Of a DNA stretch of 64,000 nucleotides, positions 51,960 to 58,233 are shown piece after piece (position 1 is the first letter of the stretch; every line of letters begins with the position of its first letter). Under the pieces are notes generated by a model. The model saw nothing but the letters and a program-made list of their open reading frames with translations, had not been told where the DNA came from and did no database searches. Source of the DNA: Lacticaseibacillus jixianensis (GTDB lineage Bacteria; Bacillota; Bacilli; Lactobacillales; Lactobacillaceae); NCBI RefSeq assembly GCF_003946485.1, contig NZ_RHOJ01000014.1:1-64000 (forward strand), in the 5' to 3' direction. Made by a program: the position numbers and the translations under genes.

Positions 51960-52777
51960 GCAAAGAGCGAGTGGATGTGCTGCTAGTTTCGCAGGGGCTG
52001 TTTGAGTCCCGCGAGCAGGCCAAGCGGGCCGTGATGGCCGGTGAGGTGTTTGACCAAAACAATGAGCGCCAGGACAAGCCGGGCGTTAAGATCCCCAGCG
52101 ATTCCGTGCTGCGTGTGAAGGGCAAGAAAATGCCCTACGTCAGCCGCGGCGGGCTGAAGCTGGCCAAGGCGCTGAAGGTTTTTGACCTGGACCTGAACGG
52201 GCTCACGGCGCTTGACATCGGTTCGTCCACCGGCGGCTTCACCGACGTGGCGCTGCACAACGGCGCCAAGCTGGTGTACGCGCTGGACGTGGGCACCAAC
52301 CAGCTGGCCTGGAAGATTCGCGAGGACCCGCGGGTGGTCGTGATGGAGCAGACCAATTTCCGCTACAGCAAGCCGGAAGACTTCACGCAGGGCGCCGTCG
52401 AGTTTGCCATGACCGACGTGTCGTTCATTTCGCTCAAGCTGATCCTGCCGCCGCTGCACGCGATCCTGCAGCCGGGCGCACACGCCGTCGCCCTGATCAA
52501 GCCGCAGTTTGAGGCGGGCCGCGAGCATGTCGGCAAGAAGGGCATCGTCCGCGACCCGGCGGTCCACCAGGCGGTGCTGCAGACCATTGTCGATTTTGCA
52601 CTTGCGGCCGGCTACAACGTGCTGGGGCTAGACTTCAGCCCCATCACCGGTGGGGAAGGCAACATCGAATTTTTGATCCACTTACAAAACGCCGCGGCGC
52701 CGGGCACGAAGGCACCAGACGTCGACGTGGCCCAGACCCTGGCCGCGGCCTATACTGAGCTGCGGCCCGGCCATTAG
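51956..52777 (+). CDS. tlyA: TlyA-family rRNA 2'-O-methyltransferase / YqxC
   Basis: This 273-residue protein has an N-terminal S4 RNA-binding domain (KERVDVLLVSQGLFESREQAKRAVMAGEV, about 1-62) and an FtsJ-like methyltransferase domain with SAM motif ALDIGSSTGGFTDVAL (about 82-97), LDVGTNQLAWK and LIKPQFEAG. TlyA proteins methylate ribose in 16S/23S rRNA; Firmicutes orthologues (YqxC) keep the fold. It overlaps ispA by 4 bp. Confidence 0.94.
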   Translation: MSKERVDVLLVSQGLFESREQAKRAVMAGEVFDQNNERQDKPGVKIPSDSVLRVKGKKMPYVSRGGLKLAKALKVFDLDLNGLTALDIGSSTGGFTDVALHNGAKLVYALDVGTNQLAWKIREDPRVVVMEQTNFRYSKPEDFTQGAVEFAMTDVSFISLKLILPPLHAILQPGAHAVALIKPQFEAGREHVGKKGIVRDPAVHQAVLQTIVDFALAAGYNVLGLDFSPITGGEGNIEFLIHLQNAAAPGTKAPDVDVAQTLAAAYTELRPGH

Positions 52778-52791
52778 TGAATATCTATTCA
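52778..52791 (+). promoter_or_regulatory. ARG box (ArgR operator)
   Basis: TGAATATCTATTCA is a perfect 14-bp palindrome starting at the tlyA stop and ending 5 bp before the argR -35. It matches the Gram-positive ARG-box core, so argR probably represses itself. Confidence 0.7.
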
Positions 52792-52796
52792 TTTGT

Positions 52797-52826
52797 TTGC
52801 ACACTTTATGCATGATGCTCTATAAT
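52797..52826 (+). promoter_or_regulatory. argR-recN promoter
   Basis: TTGCAC and TATAAT with an 18-bp spacer. Confidence 0.75.
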
Positions 52827-52849
52827 TGAGGGCGAAAGCGGGTGAGCAG

Positions 52850-53299
52850 ATGCAAAAAAGTGAACGTCAAGCTCAGATCCGGGCGTTAGTCGAAAGCACG
52901 CCGATTGAGCGGCAAGGCGACTTCGTGGCGGCCCTGGCCGCGCGCGGCATTGCGGTGACGCAGGCCACGATCTCGCGGGACATCAAGGATATGCAGCTGG
53001 TCAAGGTGCCAATGACCAATGGGCATTATCGGTACTCGCTGCCCCCAGAACGGCAGCTTGCCCCCCTGGACAAACTGCGCCGCACGCTTCAGGCGGCCTA
53101 CCTGCGCGGGGATGTCATGGATCAGTTTGTTTACCTCGTGATGTCGCCCGGCACTGCGCCAGCGGTCGGCAACCTGATCGAGCAGCTGATGGATCCGCGC
53201 ATTTTTGCGACGATCGCCGGCGATGCGTCGATCCTCCTGGTTTGCCGCGGTGGGGCGGAGGCGAAGGCCGTCCTTAAAATGCTGGATGAAATGGTGTGA
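52850..53299 (+). CDS. argR: arginine repressor ArgR/AhrC
   Basis: This 149-residue hexameric regulator senses arginine. The winged helix contains LAARGIAVTQATISRDIKDMQLVKVP, with the family SRDIK signature. The oligomerisation and arginine-binding domain includes VMSPGTAPAVGNLIEQL and TIAGDASILLVCRGG. In the last motif the usual second Asp of the GDDT core is replaced (GDAS), so arginine binding may differ. The location before recN is the normal Firmicutes one. Confidence 0.94.
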   Translation: MQKSERQAQIRALVESTPIERQGDFVAALAARGIAVTQATISRDIKDMQLVKVPMTNGHYRYSLPPERQLAPLDKLRRTLQAAYLRGDVMDQFVYLVMSPGTAPAVGNLIEQLMDPRIFATIAGDASILLVCRGGAEAKAVLKMLDEMV

Positions 53300-53303
53300 G
53301 CAA

Positions 53304-54995
53304 ATGCTGCAAGAATTAGTGATTCATGATTTTGCCATCATTGAAGACCTGGAGCTGAGCTTTGCGGCCGGGATGACCACGCTAACCGGGGAGACCGGGG
53401 CCGGCAAGTCGATCATCATCGACGCGGTCGGCCTGCTTGCCGGCAGCCGCGGCTCTGCGGATTTCGTGCGCACCGGCGCGACGAAAGCGACGCTGCAAGG
53501 CCTGTTTGACGCGACGTCCAACCCGCGCACGCCGGCGGTCATGGCCAAGTTCGGCCTGGCCCCGGACGACGGGATGGTGCTGCTTCAGCGCGAGCTTTAC
53601 GCCACGGGCCGCAACCTCTGCCGCGTCAACGGGGTGCTGGTCAACACGGCGACGCTGCGCGAGATCGGCGAGACGCTGGTCGATATTCACGGCCAAAACG
53701 AGCACCAGCAGCTGGTGCACCCCGAAACGCACCTGGGCCTGCTTGACCAGTTTGCCGGGGCGAAGGTGCAGACCGTGCTTGCCGCTTACCAGACGCAGTA
53801 CGCGGCCTTTCAAAAGGACCAAACGGCACTGGCCAAAAAGCACCAAAACGAGCGGGAATGGGCGCAGCGCCTTGACATGCTCAAGTTTCAGGTCAACGAG
53901 ATCCAAACGGCCCAGCTCAAGCCGACGGAAGAAGACGAGCTGATCGCCGAGCGCGACCGCCTGGCGAATTTTCAGCGGATCTCCGACGCCTTGACGCAAA
54001 GCTACGAGCTGCTGACCGAATCCGAGGTCAGTCCGCTGGATCAGATCGGTGAGATCATGGGTAACCTGCAAAGCATTGCGGACCTGGATCCGGCCTACAC
54101 CAAGCTGGCCGATGCGATCCAGTCCGTCTACTACGGCCTGCAGGACGTTCAGGGCGACCTGTCCCGGCAAGTGGACCTGCTCGAATACGACGACGGCCGC
54201 CTGGACGAAGTCGAAAAGCGCCTGGAGTTGATCTCCCAGCTTGAGCGCAAGTACGGCGTCGACCTGCCCGCCGTCATTGCCTACGGGGCCAAGGCCGAAG
54301 CCGAGCTGGATTCGATGACCGCCACCGACGCCGACGAGGAGGGCCTAGAAAAGCGCGTGGCCACCGAGCATCAGGCGCTGCTCAAGCTGGGCGCCCAGCT
54401 GCGCACGGCGCGCAAGCACGCGGCAGGGCAGCTGGTGGACGCAATCCATGGCCAGCTCAAGGCGCTTTATATGGAGAAAACGGTGTTCTCGGTGCGCTTC
54501 AGCCAGCTGCCGGCGGAGACGCTGCGGCCAGACGGTATCGACAGCGTCGAGTTCTACATTCAGACCAATCCCGGCGAGGCGGCCAAGCCGCTCGCGAAGA
54601 TCGCCAGTGGCGGCGAGTTGTCGCGGATCATGCTGGCGCTGAAGACGATTTTTGCCGAAACCGACGGCGTGACCGCCATTATCTTCGATGAAGTCGACAC
54701 CGGCGTCTCCGGGCGGGTCGCTCAGGCCATCGCCAACAAGATCTCGGCGATCGCCCGGCACTCCCAGGTGCTGTGCATCAGCCACTTGCCGCAGGTCGCC
54801 GCGATATCCGACCACGAGTTTCTGATTCAAAAGCGCGTGGCGGCTGGGCGGACGACCACCAGCGTGACTAAGCTGGACCACGCCGGGCGGGTGCAGGAGA
54901 TCGCGCGGATGCTGGCCGGCGAAGAGGTCACCAAACTCTCGGTGGCGCACGCCGAGGAGATGCTCAAGCTCGCGGCTGCGGCCAAGCAGAAATAG
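53304..54995 (+). CDS. recN: DNA repair protein RecN
   Basis: This 563-residue SMC-like ATPase acts in double-strand-break repair. Walker A is GETGAGKSIIIDAVGLLAG near the N-terminus, with an R-loop HGQNEHQQL, two coiled-coil arms (about 155-210 and 315-370), signature LASGGELSRIMLALK-type sequence (KIASGGELSRIML) and Walker B IIFDEVDTGVSGRVAQAI. The ATG lies 4 nt after the argR stop. Full length, last gene of the run. Confidence 0.97.
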   Translation: MLQELVIHDFAIIEDLELSFAAGMTTLTGETGAGKSIIIDAVGLLAGSRGSADFVRTGATKATLQGLFDATSNPRTPAVMAKFGLAPDDGMVLLQRELYATGRNLCRVNGVLVNTATLREIGETLVDIHGQNEHQQLVHPETHLGLLDQFAGAKVQTVLAAYQTQYAAFQKDQTALAKKHQNEREWAQRLDMLKFQVNEIQTAQLKPTEEDELIAERDRLANFQRISDALTQSYELLTESEVSPLDQIGEIMGNLQSIADLDPAYTKLADAIQSVYYGLQDVQGDLSRQVDLLEYDDGRLDEVEKRLELISQLERKYGVDLPAVIAYGAKAEAELDSMTATDADEEGLEKRVATEHQALLKLGAQLRTARKHAAGQLVDAIHGQLKALYMEKTVFSVRFSQLPAETLRPDGIDSVEFYIQTNPGEAAKPLAKIASGGELSRIMLALKTIFAETDGVTAIIFDEVDTGVSGRVAQAIANKISAIARHSQVLCISHLPQVAAISDHEFLIQKRVAAGRTTTSVTKLDHAGRVQEIARMLAGEEVTKLSVAHAEEMLKLAAAAKQK

Positions 54996-55032
54996 CAGGG
55001 GCCACCTGGCCAGGAAGCTGAGACAGCTTGCG

Positions 55033-55154
55033 TAATCGGGCTTGGGGTTCGCAACGCGGGAGTGGCTAGCTACGGTTGCAGCTTCACTCGCTTTGCGAGC
55101 AAAGCCGCAACCTAGGCTACCCATCCCGCTAAGTGCGCGAACCCTACGCACCTT
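55033..55154 (-). repeat. structured intergenic repeat, copy F1 (alternative tip)
   Basis: Minus-strand unit. Stem 1 GGGTTCGC/GCGAACCC; stem 2 GCGGGATGGGTAGC with GCTAGCCA-C-TCCCGC. Tip CTTTGCTCGC/GCGAGTGAAG with loop AAA, the same tip type as D1 but with compensated bases. Confidence 0.9.
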
Positions 55155-55158
55155 GGCG

Positions 55159-55280
55159 TAATCAGGCTTTGGGTTCGCAACGCGGAAGTGGCTAGCTACG
55201 GTCGCAGCTTCACTCGCTTTGCGAGCAAAGCCGCAACCTAGGCTACCCATCCTGCTAAGTGCGCGAACCCGCCGCACCTT
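55159..55280 (-). repeat. structured intergenic repeat, copy F2 (alternative tip)
   Basis: Minus-strand unit almost identical to F1, with a few substitutions (right edge GCCTGATTA; stem-2 change GCAGGA/TTCCGC). Confidence 0.9.
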
Positions 55281-55282
55281 CA

Positions 55283-55408
55283 TAATCGGGCTTTGGGTTC
55301 GCAACGCGGGAGTGGCTAGCTACGCCCCAAGCCTCGCCGCCAAAGTACGGCGGCAATACTTGGGGCTAGGCTAGCCATCCCGCTAAGTACGCGAACCCTA
55401 CGCACCTT
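55283..55408 (-). repeat. structured intergenic repeat, copy F3
   Basis: First unit of the cluster in its own reading direction, starting 5 nt after the T-tract of the YolD-like gene. Stem 3 CCCCAAG/CTTGGGG; tip GCCGCC/GGCGGC. Confidence 0.9.
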
Positions 55409-55413
55409 GATAC

Positions 55414-55456
55414 AAAAACAGCAGCGCCGCCTCTGGTGAAAGAGGCGGCGCTGCTG
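55414..55456 (-). terminator. terminator of the YolD-like gene
   Basis: A 16-bp perfect stem (CAGCAGCGCCGCCTCT and its complement) followed by five T on the minus strand. The spacer to the repeat reads GTATC, exactly as at cluster C. Confidence 0.92.
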
Positions 55457-55466
55457 ACGTTAGGAG

Positions 55467-55766
55467 TTAGGCCCGCTGCAGGTACGTGACTTGGCTCAAG
55501 TCAACGACACGGTAGAGGTTACTGCGGTATGCTTGAAGTAAGTACCGGGACCCGGTCAGGCGCCGGGTGAGGTGGCCGACCAGCGGCGCTTCCTCGCCCT
55601 GGAAGTTCAGGGCGACGCGGTAGTGCCGGGAGAACGCTTGTGCTGCGAAGCGCTGCACCTGGGATGCTGGCATCACTTTGGCCGGCTCGTTCAGGTCAAA
55701 AAATTCACGTGTGGTCTTCATAAGGCCGCGGGTCACTGACTGTAATGCACTCGTTTTATTTTCCAT
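55467..55766 (-). CDS. small protein with YolD-like C-terminal region
   Basis: A 99-residue protein beginning MENKTSALQSVTRGLMKTTREFF. The second half (YRVALNFQGEEAPLVGHLTRRLTGSRYLLQAYRSNLYRVVDLSQVTYLQ) has the strand pattern of YolD/WYL-like small beta barrels: V-x-[LI]-x-[FY]...G...GxL......L......Y.VxLsqV.Y. YolD proteins are often associated with Y-family DNA polymerases, none of which is seen here. GGAGGC precedes the ATG at 55766; an upstream in-frame ATG is less well placed. Family assignment is tentative. Confidence 0.65.
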   Translation of the reverse strand: MENKTSALQSVTRGLMKTTREFFDLNEPAKVMPASQVQRFAAQAFSRHYRVALNFQGEEAPLVGHLTRRLTGSRYLLQAYRSNLYRVVDLSQVTYLQRA

Positions 55767-55804
55767 AATGGCGCCTCCGAACACTCGTTCTATTTGATGA
55801 CTTC

Positions 55805-55833
55805 ATTATGCAAACAATTGTTCGGAAAGTCAA
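55805..55833 (-). promoter_or_regulatory. promoter of the YolD-like gene with internal palindrome
   Basis: Minus-strand TTGACT and CATAAT with a 17-bp spacer. The spacer holds the palindrome AACAATTGTT (55813-55822), a possible repressor site. Confidence 0.7.
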
Positions 55834-55873
55834 TCGATTTAGCAAAAAAGTTTTCGCGAAAGGGGAAATGTTG

Positions 55874-56569
55874 ATGGCATTGGGATTAGTGCTTGGCGGT
55901 GGGGGTTCCCGTGGGGCGTTTCAGGCGGGGGCGCTGGCGGCCCTGGCGGCGGCAAACGTGCAGCCCGCCTTCGTGCTTGGCACGTCGATCGGTGCGATCA
56001 ACGCGCTGGCAACGACCAAGCTGGCGCCGGCAGAGCTCGTCCAGTGGTGGCTGACCAAGATCCCGCGCAACATGTTCTGGCAGCGCCAAGGGGAGGTGCC
56101 GTACGCCAATTTGCTGCGGGAGCTGATCGCCCGGCCCAAGCTTCGGCCCTGGCCGGTGCTCGCCCTGACGGCGGCGTTGCCTGGGCTGCACGAACACGTT
56201 GTGGAGCTCACCAGCAAAACGCCGGCCGCGCAGCTGCAGTGGCTGCTGGCGACGTCGGCGATCCCCTACGTCTACCCCAAGGTCAACATCAATGGGGTGC
56301 ATTACGTCGATGGCGGCGTCGTCAATGACATGCCAATCGACATCGCCAAGGACCTTGGCGCCACGCACATTGTCAGCATTGGCGCCGGTGGCCTTGGCCC
56401 CACGCCGAAAGTGACGGCCCGGCTGCACCTCGACGTGCCGAGCTGGGCGCCGAATATTTTGGACTTTCGGCAGAAACCGCGGCCAAGGCTGCTCTTGGCC
56501 GGGTGGCAAATGGCCCAAAAGATGATCAAAAGCCCTGAATTTCAGGCGCTCCAGGCCAAGGAGCCTTGA
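55874..56569 (+). CDS. patatin-like phospholipase
   Basis: This 231-residue serine acyl hydrolase has the oxyanion loop GGGGSRGAFQ at 8-17, nucleophile S38 in GTSIG and catalytic D146 in DGGVVNDMP, giving the Ser-Asp dyad of patatins such as bacterial RssA/YchK-type proteins. It is probably cytosolic or peripheral; the lipid substrate is unknown. ATG 55874 is 7 nt after AAAGGGGA; ATG 55868 is too close. It is divergent from the YolD-like gene and upstream of gmk. Confidence 0.92.
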   Translation: MALGLVLGGGGSRGAFQAGALAALAAANVQPAFVLGTSIGAINALATTKLAPAELVQWWLTKIPRNMFWQRQGEVPYANLLRELIARPKLRPWPVLALTAALPGLHEHVVELTSKTPAAQLQWLLATSAIPYVYPKVNINGVHYVDGGVVNDMPIDIAKDLGATHIVSIGAGGLGPTPKVTARLHLDVPSWAPNILDFRQKPRPRLLLAGWQMAQKMIKSPEFQALQAKEP

Positions 56570-56594
56570 TATTTCACAAGGCAAAAGGCATAAT
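56566..56594 (+). promoter_or_regulatory. gmk promoter
   Basis: TTGATA and CATAAT with a 17-bp spacer, overlapping the patatin stop. Confidence 0.75.
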
Positions 56595-56626
56595 GTTTTT
56601 AACACGACAACGAAAGAGGTTAAATC

Positions 56627-57235
56627 ATGCATGAACGGGGAATGCTGATCGTCTTGTCAGGACCTAGTGGGGTCGGCAAGGGAACGGTCCGGCAGGCCAT
56701 GCTCGCTGATGATTTTCGCGACTTCCAGTACTCAGTCTCAATGACAACAAGGAAGCCGCGCCCAGGCGAACAAGACGGGGTCGATTATTACTTCCGTACC
56801 AAAGAACAGTTCGAGGCTGACATTGCCGCCGGCCAGATGCTCGAATACGCCAAGTACGTTGACCACTATTACGGCACCCCGCTGAAGTATGTGAATCAGA
56901 CGCTCGACAGTGGCCGTGATGTGCTGCTGGAGATCGAGGTCAAGGGTGCCATGCAGGTGCGCGCCAAATGTCCGGACGGGGTGTTCATCTTCCTCACGCC
57001 GCCTGACCTGATGGAGCTCAAGCACCGTCTGATCGGCCGCGGCACGGATTCGGCCGACGTGATCAACAAGCGGATCAAGCAGGCCGCCGAAGAAATTAAA
57101 ATGATGGAAAACTACGATTACGCCGTGGTCAACGACGAGGTGCCCAAGGCGGTGAAGCGCATCGAGCGCATCATCGAAAGCGAGCACTTGCGCGTCCCGC
57201 GCGTTATCGATAAGTACCGGAATATGGTAAACTAG
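56627..57235 (+). CDS. gmk: guanylate kinase
   Basis: This 202-residue kinase converts GMP to GDP. The P-loop is [14 protein letters not shown], followed by the GMP-binding [21 protein letters not shown] and the lid residues [34 protein letters not shown] lies before the ATG. Normally gmk and rpoZ are almost adjacent; here a structured repeat separates them, starting 3 nt after the gmk stop. Confidence 0.98.
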   Translation: MHERGMLIVLSGPSGVGKGTVRQAMLADDFRDFQYSVSMTTRKPRPGEQDGVDYYFRTKEQFEADIAAGQMLEYAKYVDHYYGTPLKYVNQTLDSGRDVLLEIEVKGAMQVRAKCPDGVFIFLTPPDLMELKHRLIGRGTDSADVINKRIKQAAEEIKMMENYDYAVVNDEVPKAVKRIERIIESEHLRVPRVIDKYRNMVN

Positions 57236-57237
57236 TC

Positions 57238-57358
57238 AGAGTGCGAAGCCGGCCGTACTTAGCCCGACAGCTAGCCTAGGTAGTGGCATTGCCGGCGCAC
57301 TTAGCCGGCGAGGCCACTGCCGTAGCTAGATGCTCGGGCGCTGGCTGGCGCAGCACGT
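57238..57358 (+). repeat. structured intergenic repeat, copy G1 (inside the gmk-rpoZ operon)
   Basis: Stem 1 GCCGGCC with GGCTGGC; stem 2 CCCGA-CAGCTAGC with GCTAGATG-C-TCGGG; stem 3 GTAGTGGC/GCCACTGC; tip GCCGGC/GCCGGC with the loop GCACTTA. The edges are degenerate (GAGTGCGAAG; GCAGCACG). No terminator precedes it. Confidence 0.85.
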
Positions 57359-57365
57359 TTAGGAG

Positions 57366-57390
57366 AGTGGCGAAGCCGGCCGTACTTAGC
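57366..57390 (+). repeat. truncated structured repeat, copy G2
   Basis: GTGGCGAAGCCGGCC and TACTTAGC repeat the first 24 bp of G1, then the similarity stops. The following 57391-57449 stretch contains only a small GGGGC/GCCCC hairpin and the rpoZ ribosome site. Confidence 0.75.
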
Positions 57391-57449
57391 CGCCGCCACA
57401 CACCCGCACTGTGGGGCCATGCCCCGACACGATTAAGGAGAAGATAAAC

Positions 57450-57695
57450 ATGATCATTTACCCATCGATCGATACCCTGTTGAACCGGGTCCCGTCCCGT
57501 TATTCACTGGCGGTGCTGGCTGCTAAGCGGGCGCACGAACTGGAGCAGGGCGGCATCAAGATGCTGCCAGAGTACAGGTCCTTGAAGAAGGTCGGCCAGG
57601 CGCTTGAAGAAATTGCCGCCGGCGACATCATCATCGACCCGGATTCCAAGCTCTTGGAGCGGGATGCGGAAAAGCTCGACCACAAAGAAGGCTAA
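57450..57695 (+). CDS. rpoZ: RNA polymerase omega subunit
   Basis: This 81-residue subunit aids folding of beta-prime. It starts [31 protein letters not shown], the conserved core, and has the acidic C-terminal [27 protein letters not shown] lies before the ATG at 57450. It follows gmk after an unusually long gap filled by repeats, and ends with a strong terminator. Confidence 0.97.
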   Translation: MIIYPSIDTLLNRVPSRYSLAVLAAKRAHELEQGGIKMLPEYRSLKKVGQALEEIAAGDIIIDPDSKLLERDAEKLDHKEG

Positions 57696-57697
57696 TG

Positions 57698-57726
57698 AAA
57701 AAGACGCTGATGTAGCGTCTTTTTTT
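57698..57726 (+). terminator. rpoZ terminator
   Basis: AAAAAGACGC/GCGTCTTTTT stem with a T-tract. Repeat H1 starts 2 nt later. Confidence 0.9.
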
Positions 57727-57728
57727 AT

Positions 57729-57854
57729 AAGGTGCAGAGGGGTCGCGCTTTTAGGGGGACAGGCAGCGTAGCTTAAGCCATTGTCGGTGGACTTTGCCGA
57801 CGAGGGCTTAAGCGTAGCTGCATGCTCCCCCGTTGCGACCCCGGCGCCCGATTA
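57729..57854 (+). repeat. structured intergenic repeat, copy H1
   Basis: Stem 1 GGGGTCGC/GCGACCCC perfect; stem 2 GGGGGA-CAGGCAGC with GCTGCATG-C-TCCCCC; stem 3 CTTAAGCC/GGCTTAAG perfect; tip GTCGGT/GCCGAC. Confidence 0.93.
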
Positions 57855-57857
57855 GAT

Positions 57858-58037
57858 AAGGTGCAGAGGGGTCGACGTTCTTAGCCCGACGATCAGCCGC
57901 TACGCATGTCAGCCTATACGCCGCAAGCGGCTACAGGCTGATCATAGCATCCGGCATTGCCGCTGGGCTTTAGCGGCGAGGCCGGGTGCGTAGCTAGCCA
58001 CTCCCGCGTTGCGACCCCGCCGCCCGATTCCCGATTA
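57858..58037 (+). repeat. structured intergenic repeat, copy H2 (extra-hairpin type)
   Basis: Carries the inserted hairpin CAGCCTATACGCC/GGCTACAGGCTG (about 57907-57946). The outer part of stem 2 does not pair (CCCGA against TCCCGC), so its halves come from different units. The right edge GCCCGATT is followed by a second CCCGATTA. Confidence 0.88.
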
Positions 58038-58040
58038 GAG

Positions 58041-58075
58041 AAGGTGCAGAAGCTCGCCGCTCTTAGCCCGCCGCC
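58041..58075 (+). repeat. truncated structured repeat, copy H3
   Basis: Left edge AAGGTGCAGAAG, stem-1 arm and CTTAGCCCG are present, then the unit breaks off. The 58076-58200 stretch holds GC-rich hairpin-prone sequence but no gene. Confidence 0.75.
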
Positions 58076-58200
58076 CCATTCCGGTCGTCGTCACTTCTCC
58101 GCCCACGACATCTAAAATTGCCGCTGCCTCCTCGCCCTTGCCGCGCGGGGAGGCGTCTTTCTGCTGATTGAGCAGAGCCAACTACTGCTTGGGTAATGTT

Positions 58201-58209
58201 TGCTATAAT
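58201..58209 (+). promoter_or_regulatory. extended -10 promoter of coaBC-priA-fmt-rsmB
   Basis: TGC-TATAAT, 25 nt before the coaBC start. Confidence 0.65.
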
Positions 58210-58233
58210 GGAAAACGAAATGGGGGATGCATG

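Noticed and set aside
9487-58075. Integron attC sites or a cassette array
   Set aside because: Attractive because attC sites also conserve structure over sequence, but the units lack GTTRRRY/RYYYAAC ends, carry no cassette genes, and no integrase is present.
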